NCBI RefSeq assembly: GCF_024267675.1
Contig: NZ_JALDYX010000001.1
Coordinates: 186,001-250,000, forward strand
DNA length: 64,000 nt
Direction: 5' to 3'
Source: Marinobacterium sedimentorum
Lineage (GTDB): Bacteria; Pseudomonadota; Gammaproteobacteria; Pseudomonadales; Balneatricaceae
The notes below the pieces were generated by a model. That model was given only the letters and a program-made list of their open reading frames with translations, did no database searches and was not told where the DNA came from. The first letter of the stretch is position 1. The number at the start of each line of letters is the position of its first letter. Positions 18,197 to 30,314 of this stretch are shown one piece after another. The translations under genes were made by a program, and so were the position numbers.

Positions 18197-18327
18197 GGCC
18201 GGATTTTTCGACAAGAATTCCGGAGTTTCCGGTAAGACCTCCCACCGATCTGTCACTAAAGTGTGTTTAGTCGCCGATGCACTCGGCGCGGCTCGTTATC
18301 GCCAGGGAGGCGAGACCAAGGACTCCC

Positions 18328-18492
18328 AAGAGGCTGTCCGAGAATGCTCGGCCGTAGCGAGAGCCGGCTGATTTGAGCTGGTTTTTGCTATGTTTTAAGG
18401 CGAATAGTGGTTCTATTTAACGAAAAACAGCACAAAAAAACAGCCAAACTCAGGAGGTTCGCAGTCGGTTGAGTATTGCCGGGCAGCCTCCC
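18328..18492. mobile_element. MITE-like repeat, copy 2 (165 bp), upstream of putA
   Basis: This is the same element as 9907-10083, with ends AAGAGGCTGTCCGAGAATGC and (right, reverse complement) GGGAGGCTGCCCGGCAATAC. It occupies most of the gap between the AraC-type gene and putA, ending 99 bp before the putA ATG. The putA control region must therefore lie inside the element or in the short stretch after it. Confidence 0.8.
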
Positions 18493-18591
18493 AGGTGTCT
18501 GCCCCTGAGCCAGTCCCCGTGCTGACCTATCCACAGGCCCCCGAAAACCGCAGCCCGTCCCTGCCTTTGCAGGACCTTGAGGTACCCGATC

Positions 18592-21500
18592 ATGTTCAAG
18601 GCCATTGATGTTCTAAACCCGGACTTCATCACCCGCCCGTCCGCAGAACTCTGGACACAAATATCGCCCCTCTATGCGATCGATGAAAACCGCTGGCTGC
18701 AGGAGCTGTTGCCACTGGCTCAGCCCAGCGACGCGGAACTGGAAGGCACCACCCTGGGCGCGACCGACCTGATCGAACAGGTGCGGGCCGACGACGCCGC
18801 CATCCACATGATTGACGCCCTGCTGCTGGAATACAGCCTGGATACCCGCGAGGGCATTCTGCTGATGTGTCTGGCCGAGGCCCTGATGCGCATTCCCGAT
18901 GCCGACACCGCCGATGCCCTGATCCGCGACAAGCTCAGCGTTGCCGACTGGAAAAAACATCTCAAGAACTCCGACTCCCTGTTCGTCAACGCCTCCACCT
19001 GGGGCCTGTTGCTCACCGGCAAGGTCGTGACCATGGACGAAAAGGACGATGGCACACCCGCCAACGTCATCAACCGTCTGGTCAACCGCTTCTCCGAGCC
19101 CGTGATCCGCAAGGCCATGTACCAGGCCATGAAGATCATGGGGCACCAGTTTGTGCTGGGTCGCAACATCGGCGAGGCGCTCAAGCGCGGCCGCAAGTCC
19201 CGCGACCTGGGCTACACCTACTCCTTTGACATGCTGGGTGAAGCCGCGCTCACCGACAGGGATGCCGACAAGTACTTCGCCGACTATGTGCGTGCCGTGG
19301 AGGCCGTGGGCCACGATACCTACGGCGACGGCAAGACCTCCAGACCGACCATTTCGATCAAGCTTTCGGCGCTGCACCCGCGTTACGAAGTCGGCCAGCA
19401 GGCCCGCGTCCTGGACGAACTCTTCCAACGCGTTCTGCAGCTGATCGGCAAGGCGCGCGCACTCAATGTCGGCATCACCATCGATGCCGAAGAGGCGGAT
19501 CGGCTGGAGCTGTCCCTCACACTGTTTGAAAAACTCTACCGCGACCCGGCCTGCGCCGGCTGGGGCAACTTCGGTCTGGTGGTACAGGCTTACTCCAAGC
19601 GTGCCCTTGCGGTACTGACCTGGCTGGCGAGCCTCGCCGGCGAACAGGGCGACCGCATTCCGGTACGTCTGGTGAAGGGCGCCTACTGGGATTCTGAAAT
19701 CAAGCTGTGCCAGCAACGCGGCATAGACGGCTACCCGGTTTACACCCGCAAGGAAGCCACAGATACCGCCTACCTGGCCTGCGCCCGTTTTCTGCTGAGC
19801 GCACCTGTACGCGGCAAGATCTACCCGCAGTTTGCCAGCCACAACGCCCATACAGTGGCGGCCATCCTGGCCATGACCGAGCACGACGACTTCGAGTTCC
19901 AGCGTCTGCACGGCATGGGTGATGCGCTCTACAATCGGGTGCTGAAAAACCATTCCGTCAGCGTGCGCATCTATGCACCGGTGGGCAGCCACAAGGATCT
20001 GCTGCCGTACCTGGTCCGCCGCCTGCTGGAAAACGGTGCCAACAGCTCCTTCGTGCACCGCCTGGTTGATGCCCGGCATCCGATTGCCGACCTTATACAC
20101 CACCCGGTCGAAACCCTGAGCAGCCGCGCCTCCCTCGCCAATCCGCATATTCCGCTGCCGCGGGATCTGTATGGTGACGAACGTCGCAACTCGTTCAGCC
20201 CCAACATCGAAATCGACAGCCAGTGGACGCCCTTCAAGCAGGCGGTCGACGGCTTCATGCAGCAACAGTGGAACGGTGGCCCCATCATTGGCGGCACCCG
20301 GCGCAAGACCGAACAGGTCCACCCGGTACTGGCACCACAGAACCACGGCATCCGCGTCGGCGAGATGCACTGGGCCAGCACCCAGGACGTCACTGAAGCC
20401 CTTGACCTGCTGAGCGACGGTTTTTTCAGCTGGAACGCCACTCCGGTTGATAGCCGCGCCGCCTGCCTGGAGCGCCTGGCTGACCTGCTGGAAGACAATC
20501 TGGCTGAGCTGGTGGCGCTGTGCCACCTGGAAGCGGGCAAAACCATTCAGGACAGTATCGACGAAGTACGAGAAGCCGTGGATTTTTGCCGCTACTACGC
20601 CGTTCAGGCCCGTCGCGGACTTGGGCAGCCGCTGCTGGGCACCGCCTTCACCGGCAAGGACCGTCAGTACCGCCTTGATGGCCGCGGTGTGTTCGTCTGC
20701 ATCAGCCCCTGGAACTTCCCGCTGGCGATCTTCCTCGGCCAGGTTAGCGCCGCCCTGGTGGCCGGCAACAGCGTCATCGCCAAGCCCGCCGAACAGACCA
20801 GCCTGATCGCCTGCCGTACCGTTGAACTGGCGCTTCAGGCCGGCATTCCGGCCAATGCCATTGCCCTGCTGCCGGGTGACGGTGCCAGTGTTGGTGCGCC
20901 CCTGACCCGCGACCCGCGCATTGCCGGCGTGGCCTTTACCGGCTCCACCGAAACTGCGCAGCTGATCAACCGGTCGCTGGCCCAGCGCGACGCCGAAATC
21001 GTGCCCCTGATCGCTGAAACCGGGGGCCAGAATGCCATGATCATCGATTCCACCTCCCTGCCCGAGCAGGTGGTACGTGATGTCGTGCATTCCGCCTTCG
21101 CCTCCGCCGGACAGCGCTGCTCGGCGCTGCGCGTGCTGTACGTGCAGGAAGATGTGGCCGATCGTATTATCGACATGCTGCGCGGCGCCATGTCGCAGCA
21201 GGTTGTGGGTGACCCCAGCCTGCACAGCACCGACATAGGCCCCGTGATTGATCGCAAGGCACAGCAGGGTCTGCTGGCCCACATCGAGAAGCTCAAGGCC
21301 AGCGCCCAGCTGATCGGCCAGACGCCACTGCCGCCAAGCACCAGCCAGGGCACCTTTGTGGCTCCTACCGCCTTCCTGATCAGCGATATCGCGGTACTTG
21401 AACGCGAGCAGTTCGGCCCCATCCTGCACGTGGTGCGCTACAAGGCATCCGAACTCGATAAGGTTATCGATGCCATCAACGCCACCGGCTACGGCCTGAC

Positions 21501-21702
21501 ACTGGGCGTGCACAGCCGCAACGAAGAAACCACCCGGCACATTGCCCGCCGCACCCGCGTCGGCAACATCTACATTAACCGCGACCAGATTGGTGCAGTT
21601 GTGGGTGTACAGCCCTTTGGCGGCCAGGGTCTTTCAGGCACCGGCCCCAAGGCTGGCGGTCCGCGCTACCTGCCGCGCTTTACGCGCGAAGTTGCGCTCT
21701 GA
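18592..21702 (+). CDS. putA: Bifunctional proline dehydrogenase / P5C dehydrogenase (short PutA)
   Basis: PutA oxidises proline to P5C with FAD and then to glutamate with NAD. The 1036-residue protein lacks the ribbon-helix-helix repressor domain of the 1320-residue E. coli PutA. The PRODH barrel covers about 190-480 (SIKLSALHPRYE, RLVKGAYWDSEI, FASHNAHT, RLLENGANSSFVHRL). The P5C dehydrogenase covers about 560-1036, with catalytic E809 (ETGGQN) and C843 (AGQRCSALRV), spaced 34 residues as in E. coli. It ends soon after FGGQGLSGTGPKAGGPRYL, so the C-terminal ALDH-superfamily domain of long PutAs is missing; that domain is the next gene. The ATG at 18592 has GAGG upstream; the frame's earlier TTG is rejected. 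Confidence 0.97.
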   Translation: MFKAIDVLNPDFITRPSAELWTQISPLYAIDENRWLQELLPLAQPSDAELEGTTLGATDLIEQVRADDAAIHMIDALLLEYSLDTREGILLMCLAEALMRIPDADTADALIRDKLSVADWKKHLKNSDSLFVNASTWGLLLTGKVVTMDEKDDGTPANVINRLVNRFSEPVIRKAMYQAMKIMGHQFVLGRNIGEALKRGRKSRDLGYTYSFDMLGEAALTDRDADKYFADYVRAVEAVGHDTYGDGKTSRPTISIKLSALHPRYEVGQQARVLDELFQRVLQLIGKARALNVGITIDAEEADRLELSLTLFEKLYRDPACAGWGNFGLVVQAYSKRALAVLTWLASLAGEQGDRIPVRLVKGAYWDSEIKLCQQRGIDGYPVYTRKEATDTAYLACARFLLSAPVRGKIYPQFASHNAHTVAAILAMTEHDDFEFQRLHGMGDALYNRVLKNHSVSVRIYAPVGSHKDLLPYLVRRLLENGANSSFVHRLVDARHPIADLIHHPVETLSSRASLANPHIPLPRDLYGDERRNSFSPNIEIDSQWTPFKQAVDGFMQQQWNGGPIIGGTRRKTEQVHPVLAPQNHGIRVGEMHWASTQDVTEALDLLSDGFFSWNATPVDSRAACLERLADLLEDNLAELVALCHLEAGKTIQDSIDEVREAVDFCRYYAVQARRGLGQPLLGTAFTGKDRQYRLDGRGVFVCISPWNFPLAIFLGQVSAALVAGNSVIAKPAEQTSLIACRTVELALQAGIPANAIALLPGDGASVGAPLTRDPRIAGVAFTGSTETAQLINRSLAQRDAEIVPLIAETGGQNAMIIDSTSLPEQVVRDVVHSAFASAGQRCSALRVLYVQEDVADRIIDMLRGAMSQQVVGDPSLHSTDIGPVIDRKAQQGLLAHIEKLKASAQLIGQTPLPPSTSQGTFVAPTAFLISDIAVLEREQFGPILHVVRYKASELDKVIDAINATGYGLTLGVHSRNEETTRHIARRTRVGNIYINRDQIGAVVGVQPFGGQGLSGTGPKAGGPRYLPRFTREVAL

Positions 21703-21731
21703 GCCCCCGAATAGCCATAGGAGTGACCACC

Positions 21732-22436
21732 ATGATCAAACAGACTCAACTCGTCCAGGCTGCCCAGTCCGCCCTGAGAGCCTGGGAAGGCTGGAACGGA
21801 CTCGGCGTTGCCGGGCGCGCACAACTGCTGCAGCACTTTGTCGCTCAGCTGAACCTGGAGCAGACACGCATTGCCCAGTGGCAGATCGACCAGGCCCTGC
21901 GCCTGATCGATACCCCGCTGGAAATGCAGGGCCCCACCGGCGAGTCCAATCTGCTCTCCACCAGTGGACGCGGCCTCTATATCATTGCCGGCGAGCAGCA
22001 CAGCAGCGAAACGGCCATCGTTGGCCAGCTGGTGGCAGCACTGATCAGCGGTAATGTCGTACTGCTGGCGCCCGACGCCAGCCAGATCGGTTTTTGCCGC
22101 GACCTGCTGCGCCAGCTGGTTGCAGGCAGCTGCCCGGCCGCCGTGGCACAGCTGATAGAAGGCGCGGAATCGATACTGGAACTCAGCCAGTGCCCATCTC
22201 TGGCCGGCATTGCCTGCGTCTGCGATGACAATACCGCGCGGGAACTTAACCGCCAGCTCAGCAGCCGTGACGGCGTCCTGGTGCAGCTGGTCGCCGAAAC
22301 TGATGCCGCCGGACTGTCACTGATTGGCAGCGAACAGTATCTGTACCGTTTTATTACCGAGCAGGTCTGCACCACCAACACCACCGCAGTCGGTGGCAAC
22401 GCCACCCTGCTGGAACTGGGGAGTCAGGCCGAATAA
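21732..22436 (+). CDS. Stand-alone ALDH-superfamily domain like the C-terminus of long PutA
   Basis: This 234-residue protein resembles, from memory, the last ~200 residues of trifunctional PutA: GPTGESN (GPTGERN in E. coli PutA), a weak Rossmann-like middle, SSRDGVLVQL (AARDGAIVSV) and the end TTNTTAVGGNATLLELG (SVNTAAAGGNASLMTIG). It has no catalytic Cys or Glu, so it is not an active dehydrogenase, although such genes may be labelled P5C dehydrogenase. In long PutAs this domain covers the substrate-channelling tunnel. Here it starts 29 bp after putA with AGGAG before its ATG and precedes putP, so a role as a separate subunit of PutA is a reasonable inference. Confidence 0.75.
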   Translation: MIKQTQLVQAAQSALRAWEGWNGLGVAGRAQLLQHFVAQLNLEQTRIAQWQIDQALRLIDTPLEMQGPTGESNLLSTSGRGLYIIAGEQHSSETAIVGQLVAALISGNVVLLAPDASQIGFCRDLLRQLVAGSCPAAVAQLIEGAESILELSQCPSLAGIACVCDDNTARELNRQLSSRDGVLVQLVAETDAAGLSLIGSEQYLYRFITEQVCTTNTTAVGGNATLLELGSQAE

Positions 22437-22535
22437 TCGCAGAATCACTCTGCTCCGCTTGCTAACCTTCGACCGACCGAAGGCCACAATAACAACTATG
22501 CCTGTTAAGGCGAGCTATCAACGAGGCGCAATTTT

Positions 22536-24026
22536 ATGATTGAAAACAATGCCGCAATTATAGGCACCTTCATCGTTTACCTGATTATGATGCTGGGAAT
22601 CGGGCTCTACGCCTATAAACGCACGTCCAACTCGGCAGACTATTTCCTCGGCGGCCGTTCGCTGGGCCCCTGGCCTGCGGCGCTGTCCGCCGGCGCATCC
22701 GACATGAGTGGCTGGCTGCTGCTGGGCCTGCCCGGTTATGCCTTTGCCTCCGGCATGGAAGCTGTCTGGCTGGGGGGCGGTCTGCTGCTCGGCACCTACC
22801 TGAACTGGCTGCTGGTGGCCAAGCGCCTGCGCACCTACAGTTTTGAAGCCGATGATGCCCTGACCCTGCCGGAGTTTTTCTCCAACCGCTTCGAAGATGG
22901 CAGCAAAATGATTCAGGTCATTTCAGCCTTCTTCATTCTGCTGTTCTTCCTGTTCTATACCAGCTCGGGCCTCGTCGCCGGCGGCAAGCTGTTCGAAACC
23001 GTATTCGGACTGGATTACAGCATCGCGGTTATCGTCGGTACTGTCGCGGTCGTGTCCTATACGCTTTTCGGGGGCTACCTTGCCGTCTGCTGGACCGACC
23101 TGGTCCAGGGCCTGCTGATGGCCGCCGCACTCGTGATAGTCCCGGTGGTTGCCATGCAGAGCGAAGGCGGCATTACTGAGCTGTTCAGCGCACTGGAAGC
23201 GAAAAACCCGGAACTGCTGACCATCTGGAACGATGCCAGCGGCACACCCCTGACCTGGATTGCCATCGTTTCGCTGGCCGCCTGGGGCCTGGGCTACTTT
23301 GGTCAGCCGCACATTCTGGCCCGCTTTGCCGGCATCCGTGATAATGAAGCCGTGCCTGCGGCACGTCGCATCGCCGTGATCTGGTCCGGCCTTGCCATGG
23401 CGGGCGCCTTTCTGGTCGGCCTGACCGGTATTGTCTATGTTGACAGCAATCTTGGCGGCAACCTCGGTGACGGCGAAACCATCTTCATGCTGCTGGTCAA
23501 CGCCATGTTCAACCCCATCGTTGCCGGCATCCTGCTGGCGGCTATCCTGGCCGCCATCATGAGCACCGCCGATTCCCAGCTGCTGGTATCCTCCTCCGCA
23601 CTGGCGGAAGACTTCTACCGCAATCTGCTGCGCAAGAATGCCAGCCAGCAGGAAATCGTTATGGTCGGCCGCGTTGCGGTTATCGGTCTGTCGATTGTGG
23701 CACTGATACTGGCGATGAACCCGGACAGCACGGTTCTCGGGCTGGTGTCCTACGCCTGGGCGGGCTTCGGTGCGGCCTTCGGCCCAACCCTGATACTGGC
23801 GCTGTACTGGAAACGCATGAACCGCGCCGGCGCCCTGGCGGGCATCCTGGTCGGCGGCATCACCGTGGTGGTCTGGAAACAGCTCTCCGGCGGTATCTAC
23901 GAGCTGTACGAAATCGTTCCCGGCATCCTGTTCGCCACCCTGGCGATCATCATTGCCTCCCTGGTCACCAGCGCCCCACCGGCGTCGGTCCAGACCCGAT
24001 TCGAGGTCTACAGCAGCAAGCTGTAA
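22536..24026 (+). CDS. putP: Sodium/proline symporter
   Basis: PutP imports proline with Na+ across the inner membrane (SSS family). The 496-residue protein has about 13 hydrophobic segments; the N-terminal SADYFLGGRSLGPWPAALSAGASDMSGWLLLG contains the Na+-site region around the Ser-rich second helix, and GYFGQPHILARF is typical of PutP. It follows the small ALDH-like gene by 99 bp in the put unit, with GAGG before the ATG, and is closed by a strong terminator. Confidence 0.96.
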   Translation: MIENNAAIIGTFIVYLIMMLGIGLYAYKRTSNSADYFLGGRSLGPWPAALSAGASDMSGWLLLGLPGYAFASGMEAVWLGGGLLLGTYLNWLLVAKRLRTYSFEADDALTLPEFFSNRFEDGSKMIQVISAFFILLFFLFYTSSGLVAGGKLFETVFGLDYSIAVIVGTVAVVSYTLFGGYLAVCWTDLVQGLLMAAALVIVPVVAMQSEGGITELFSALEAKNPELLTIWNDASGTPLTWIAIVSLAAWGLGYFGQPHILARFAGIRDNEAVPAARRIAVIWSGLAMAGAFLVGLTGIVYVDSNLGGNLGDGETIFMLLVNAMFNPIVAGILLAAILAAIMSTADSQLLVSSSALAEDFYRNLLRKNASQQEIVMVGRVAVIGLSIVALILAMNPDSTVLGLVSYAWAGFGAAFGPTLILALYWKRMNRAGALAGILVGGITVVVWKQLSGGIYELYEIVPGILFATLAIIIASLVTSAPPASVQTRFEVYSSKL

Positions 24027-24122
24027 CCTTGAATAGTGCCGCACGCCCAGGCGTGTGGCATTGGGCACGGCGGGATCGCACAATCCCGTTCGCTGCCGGC
24101 TTTATCTCACTCTTTGTTTGCA

Positions 24123-24147
24123 GGCAGCCTCCGGGCTGCCTTTTTTT
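24123..24147 (+). terminator. Terminator of the put locus
   Basis: GGCAGCC and GGCTGCC form a 7 bp stem with a 4-base loop, followed by seven T. It lies about 100 bp after the putP stop. Confidence 0.85.
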
Positions 24148-24254
24148 GTACATGGACGTACTTATCCTGCGAGTGCAGGGATGCACAGGAGCAGGGTTTG
24201 TGCCAAGCCCGAGCCCCGGCTATCCATGCTCCGCCGAAACCTTACCCCGGGAAC

Positions 24255-24276
24255 AAAAAAGCCGCCCGAAGGCGGC
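24255..24276 (-). terminator. Terminator of gltBD
   Basis: On the minus strand GCCGCC-TTCG-GGCGGC is followed by TTTTTT. It starts 22 bp after the gltD stop. Confidence 0.85.
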
Positions 24277-24298
24277 CTTAGTCTGGCAGGGTACAGAA

Positions 24299-25783
<1,485 letters not shown>

Positions 25784-25859
25784 TCATCAAAGAATCGCGC
25801 AGACCCGACACAGCTCAACTGTGCGGGGCCTGCCTGACCCGAGGGATAAAATGGCGTTT

Positions 25860-28800
25860 TTATTCCGGACGCTTGCGCATGTTTTCCAGCAAAGCGTTCA
25901 GGCTCGCGGCCTTGGGCTTGACCAGCCAGAAGCGCGGGATGTAATCGAAGAAGTTATCCACAATTTCCTGCCCCCACTGGCTGCCCGTTTCCCGGACGAA
26001 TTCAATGATTACCGAACGCAGGTGGTTCTTGTAGGCTTCCATCTGCTCAGTGTGAATACGGTGAATCTCGACCAGCTCGTGGTTGTACTTGTCCACGAAG
26101 TTGTTTTCCAGATCCAGCACATAGGCGAATCCGCCGGTCATGCCCGCACCGAAGTTGTATCCGGTCGCGCCCAGAACGGTTACCAGACCGCCTGTCATGT
26201 ATTCACAGCAATGATCGCCAGCACCTTCCACTACGGCGTGTACGCCGGAGTTGCGCACCGCGAAGCGCTCACCCGCACTGCCGGCTGCAAACAGCTTGCC
26301 GGCGGTGGCGCCATAGAGGCAGGTGTTGCCCATGATCGCGGTTTCGTTCGACTTGAAGGTAACTTCCTTGAACGGATAGAGCACCAGCTTGCCGCCCGCC
26401 ATGCCCTTGCCGACATAATCGTTGGCATCGCCTTCCAGGATCAGGTTCTGACCGCCGGCGTTCCAGACACCGAACGACTGACCGGCATGACCACGGAAAC
26501 GGAAGGTGACAGGCTCGTCCGCCATGCCATTGTTGCCGTAGCGCTTGGCAATGGCACCGGAGGTGCGGGCACCCACGGAACGGTCGCAGTTGCAGATCGC
26601 CAGTTCCCAGTCGCCGCCGCGCTTGGCGTCAATCGCCTCGCCGGCCAGTTCCAGCATGGCGCTGTTGAGTTCGCCCTTGTCGAACGGCTCGTTGCGGCTC
26701 TGCTGCACCGTATGCGGGTACTCGCTCGGCACGCCGCCATCGCTGATGATGGGGCTCAGATCCAGACCCTTCTGGCGCGAGGTTTCACCTTCGAGCAGGG
26801 TCAGCAGGTCAACCCGGCCGACCAGCTCTTCCAGAGTGCGTATACCGAGCTGCGCCATCCACTGACGGGTTTCTTCAGCCACGAAGCGGAAGTAGTTCTT
26901 GACCATCTCTACGGTGCCGCGGAAATGATCCCGGCGCAGATCGTCGTTCTGGGTTGCCACGCCGGTGGCGCAGTTGTTCAGGTGGCAGATGCGCAGGTAC
27001 TTGCAGCCCAGCGCCACCATCGGCATGGTGCCAAAACCAAAGCTCTCGGCGCCCAGAATCGCTCCCTTGATGACGTCGAGGCCGGTTTTCAGGCCGCCGT
27101 CTGTCTGCAGACGAATCTTGCCGCGCAGCTGGTTGCCACGCAGAGACTGGTGCGCATCCGCCAGACCCAGCTCCCAGGGCGAGCCGGCGTAATGGATAGA
27201 CGTCAGCGGCGATGCCGCCGTGCCGCCATCGTAACCGGAGATGGTGATCAGGTCCGCATAGGCCTTGGCCACGCCGCAGGCAATGGTGCCGACGCCAGGA
27301 CGGGACACCAGCTTGACCGACACCAGGCCTTCGGGGTTGATCTGCTTGAGGTCGAAGATCAGCTGTGCCAAATCCTCGATCGAGTAGATGTCGTGGTGCG
27401 GCGGCGGTGAAATCAGGGTTACACCCGGCACCGAGAAACGCAGACGGGCGATCAGTTCATTGACCTTGCCGCCGGGCAGCTGGCCACCTTCACCGGGCTT
27501 GGCCCCCTGGGCAACCTTGATCTGCATGACATCGGCGCTCATCAGGTATTCCGGCGTAACGCCAAAACGACCCGAGGCCACCTGCTTGATCTTGGAACGC
27601 TTCATGGTGCCGTGACGCAGCGGATCTTCACCACCTTCACCGGAGTTGGAGCGACCGCCCAGCTCGTTCATGGCCACCGCCAGAGACTCGTGCGCCTCCG
27701 GTGACAGCGCGCCCAGGGACATGGCCGCGGAGTCAAAGCGCGGGAAGATGTTTTCCACCGGCTCAACCTGATCCAGCGGGATCGACTTGGTATCGCTGCG
27801 CAGTGACAGCATGTCACGCAGGGTGGCAATACCGCGCTTGTTCACCAGATCCGCATAACGCTGGTACTTGGCCGGATCACCGCTGACCACCGCTTCATGG
27901 ATCGCCACGACCACATCCGGGTTGTAGGCGTGATATTCGCCATCGTGCTTGTACTTCAGCAGGCCGCCGGGCTGAATCGGCTTGCGGGCCGTCCAGGCTT
28001 CCTTCGCCAGCTGAGCCTGCTCGAATTCGAAGTCGCTGAAACGTGCGCCTTCGATGCGGCTGACTACGCCCTTGAAGCACAGATTCACGATCTCGGAGCT
28101 CAGTCCTATGGCTTCAAACAACTGGGCACCGCGATAGGACGCGATGGTGGAGATACCCATCTTGGACAGGATCTTCAGCAGGCCCTTGTTGATGCCCTTG
28201 CGATAGTTTTCGTGGGCATCCAGCGGCGCCATCTGCAGCTCGTTGCTGGCACAGAGGTCGTTCAGCACACGGTAGGCCAGGTACGGGAAGACCGCGGTGG
28301 CACCAAAACCGAACAGCACAGCGAAGTGATGCGGGTCGCGCGCGGTGCCTGTTTCCACAATCAGGTTACAGTCGCAACGCAGGCCCTTTTCCACCAGACG
28401 GTGGTGCACGGCACCGGTTGCCATCGCAGCGTGAATCGGCAGTTTGCCCTTTTCAATCAAGGCATCAGACAGCACCAGCAGTACCTTGCCGCTGCGCACT
28501 TCCTGCTCGACCTGGTCACAGAGGTTGTGCAGTGCCTGCTCCAGCCCCGTATCCGGATCGTAGTTCAGGTCGATGCGCACCACGCCAAAACCGGGCACAT
28601 CGTTGTCGCGAATGCGATAGAACTTGCTCGCCGACAATACCGGCGTGGTCAGAATCACGCGCCGCGCATGTTCCGGCGTATCTTCGAAGACATTGCGCTC
28701 GGCACCAATACAGGTTTCGAGCGACATCACTATAGCTTCACGCAGCGGATCGATGGGCGGGTTGGTCACCTGCGCAAACTGCTGCCGGAAGTAGTCATAG

Positions 28801-30314
28801 GGCGAACGAATACGGCTGGACAGTACCGCCATCGGCTTGTCGTCGCCCATGGAGCCCACCGCTTCCATCGCCGTTTCGGCGAGCGGACGGATGATCTGAT
28901 CACGTTCTTCGAACGTAACCTGGAACATCTTCATGTGGGTTTTAACTTCATCGGCCGACATCTCGCTGAACGAGCGCGACTCTTCGGTGAAGTTCATGGT
29001 GGTTTCAAGACGCAGCGAGTTCTCTTTTAGCCACTTCTTGTAGGGATGGCGCTGCTTGAGGTCATTATCGACATCAGCGGTATGCAGCACATCACCGGTC
29101 TGGGTATCGATGGCCAGAATCTGACCTGGCCCAACGCGGCCCTGAGCCACAATATCTTCCGGCTTGTAATCAAATACGCCGATCTCGGAGGCGGTGCAGA
29201 TATAACCCTGACGCGTCATTACCCAGCGTGACGGACGGAGACCGTTGCGGTCCAGCATGCAGACGGCATAACGGCCATCGGTCATGACCATGCCGGCAGG
29301 GCCATCCCAGGCTTCCATGTGCATGGAGTTGAACTCGTAAAACGCCCGCAGTTCGGTGTCCATGGTTTCGACGTTCTGCCAGGCCGGCGGCACTATCATG
29401 CGCACCGCACGGTAGATATCCATGCCGCCCACCATCAGGAACTCAAGCATGTTGTCCATGCTGGAGGAATCCGAACCACTGGTGTTGACGATCGGCTGCA
29501 ACTCTTCGAGGTTGGGCAGCAGATCAGTGGCAAACTTCGGCGACCGGGCTCGCGCCCAGTTGCGGTTGCCTTCAATGGTGTTGATCTCACCGTTGTGGGC
29601 CAGGAAGCGGAAAGGCTGTGCCAGCTTCCAGCGCGGCGCCGTATTGGTGGAGAAACGTTGATGGTAGGTACAGACCGCCGTTTCCAGTCGGGGGTCAGCC
29701 AGGTCCTTGTAGAACACCGGCAAATCCACCGGCATGGTCAGGCCCTTGTAGGACAAGACCTTGTCGGACAGGCTGCATATATAGAAGTCTTCATCGTCGT
29801 CGAGGGCAATTTCAGCCTTGCGACGGGCAACGAACAGGCTGATCGCCAGTTCCTGCTCATTTTTGCCGTTGGCATTGATCAGCACCTGCTCGATCAGTGG
29901 CAGCGTATCCCGGGCAATTGGCCCCAGGCAGCTTTCGTCCGTGGGAACCACGCGCCAGCCGGCAACCTCCAGACCCTGGGCCTGAAGTTCGGTATTAAGA
30001 ATCTTGCGCGCCGCATCTGCCTGCGCCGCCGCTCGGGGCAGGAATACCATGCCCACCGCATATTGCTCCTGCAGCACAATGCCCAGTTCCTGCTGCACTA
30101 CGGCCCGCAGGAAAGAGTCAGGTTTCTGCATCAGCAGACCGCAACCGTCGCCGGTCTTGCCATCTGCAGCGATACCACCACGATGGGTCATACACGCCAA
30201 CGCTTCGATGGCCTTCTCAAGCAGGTCATGACTTGGATTGCCCTGCATGTGAGCCATTAGCCCAAAACCACAGTTATCCTTGAACTCACCGGGGCGATAC
30301 AGACCTTTGCTCAT
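25860..30314 (-). CDS. gltB: Glutamate synthase (NADPH) large subunit
   Basis: GltB transfers the amide of glutamine to 2-oxoglutarate, giving two glutamates. The 1484-residue protein has an N-terminal class II amidotransferase domain whose catalytic Cys is C15 ([13 protein letters not shown]), so a 14-residue propeptide should be removed. The FMN-binding synthase domain has [15 protein letters not shown] and the 3Fe-4S motif [12 protein letters not shown]. The C-terminal beta-helix carries repeated GG motifs ([16 protein letters not shown]). The start is the ATG at 30314 rather than the GTG 12 bases upstream. The order pilQ-aroK-aroB-SPOR protein-gltB-gltD is that of Pseudomonas. Confidence 0.97.
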   Translation of the reverse strand: MSKGLYRPGEFKDNCGFGLMAHMQGNPSHDLLEKAIEALACMTHRGGIAADGKTGDGCGLLMQKPDSFLRAVVQQELGIVLQEQYAVGMVFLPRAAAQADAARKILNTELQAQGLEVAGWRVVPTDESCLGPIARDTLPLIEQVLINANGKNEQELAISLFVARRKAEIALDDDEDFYICSLSDKVLSYKGLTMPVDLPVFYKDLADPRLETAVCTYHQRFSTNTAPRWKLAQPFRFLAHNGEINTIEGNRNWARARSPKFATDLLPNLEELQPIVNTSGSDSSSMDNMLEFLMVGGMDIYRAVRMIVPPAWQNVETMDTELRAFYEFNSMHMEAWDGPAGMVMTDGRYAVCMLDRNGLRPSRWVMTRQGYICTASEIGVFDYKPEDIVAQGRVGPGQILAIDTQTGDVLHTADVDNDLKQRHPYKKWLKENSLRLETTMNFTEESRSFSEMSADEVKTHMKMFQVTFEERDQIIRPLAETAMEAVGSMGDDKPMAVLSSRIRSPYDYFRQQFAQVTNPPIDPLREAIVMSLETCIGAERNVFEDTPEHARRVILTTPVLSASKFYRIRDNDVPGFGVVRIDLNYDPDTGLEQALHNLCDQVEQEVRSGKVLLVLSDALIEKGKLPIHAAMATGAVHHRLVEKGLRCDCNLIVETGTARDPHHFAVLFGFGATAVFPYLAYRVLNDLCASNELQMAPLDAHENYRKGINKGLLKILSKMGISTIASYRGAQLFEAIGLSSEIVNLCFKGVVSRIEGARFSDFEFEQAQLAKEAWTARKPIQPGGLLKYKHDGEYHAYNPDVVVAIHEAVVSGDPAKYQRYADLVNKRGIATLRDMLSLRSDTKSIPLDQVEPVENIFPRFDSAAMSLGALSPEAHESLAVAMNELGGRSNSGEGGEDPLRHGTMKRSKIKQVASGRFGVTPEYLMSADVMQIKVAQGAKPGEGGQLPGGKVNELIARLRFSVPGVTLISPPPHHDIYSIEDLAQLIFDLKQINPEGLVSVKLVSRPGVGTIACGVAKAYADLITISGYDGGTAASPLTSIHYAGSPWELGLADAHQSLRGNQLRGKIRLQTDGGLKTGLDVIKGAILGAESFGFGTMPMVALGCKYLRICHLNNCATGVATQNDDLRRDHFRGTVEMVKNYFRFVAEETRQWMAQLGIRTLEELVGRVDLLTLLEGETSRQKGLDLSPIISDGGVPSEYPHTVQQSRNEPFDKGELNSAMLELAGEAIDAKRGGDWELAICNCDRSVGARTSGAIAKRYGNNGMADEPVTFRFRGHAGQSFGVWNAGGQNLILEGDANDYVGKGMAGGKLVLYPFKEVTFKSNETAIMGNTCLYGATAGKLFAAGSAGERFAVRNSGVHAVVEGAGDHCCEYMTGGLVTVLGATGYNFGAGMTGGFAYVLDLENNFVDKYNHELVEIHRIHTEQMEAYKNHLRSVIIEFVRETGSQWGQEIVDNFFDYIPRFWLVKPKAASLNALLENMRKRPE

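Noticed and set aside
18613..21540. 975-codon open frame antisense to putA
   Set aside because: It mirrors putA codon bias; the translation is rich in G, V, H and Q without any family motif. PutA on the other strand is certain.
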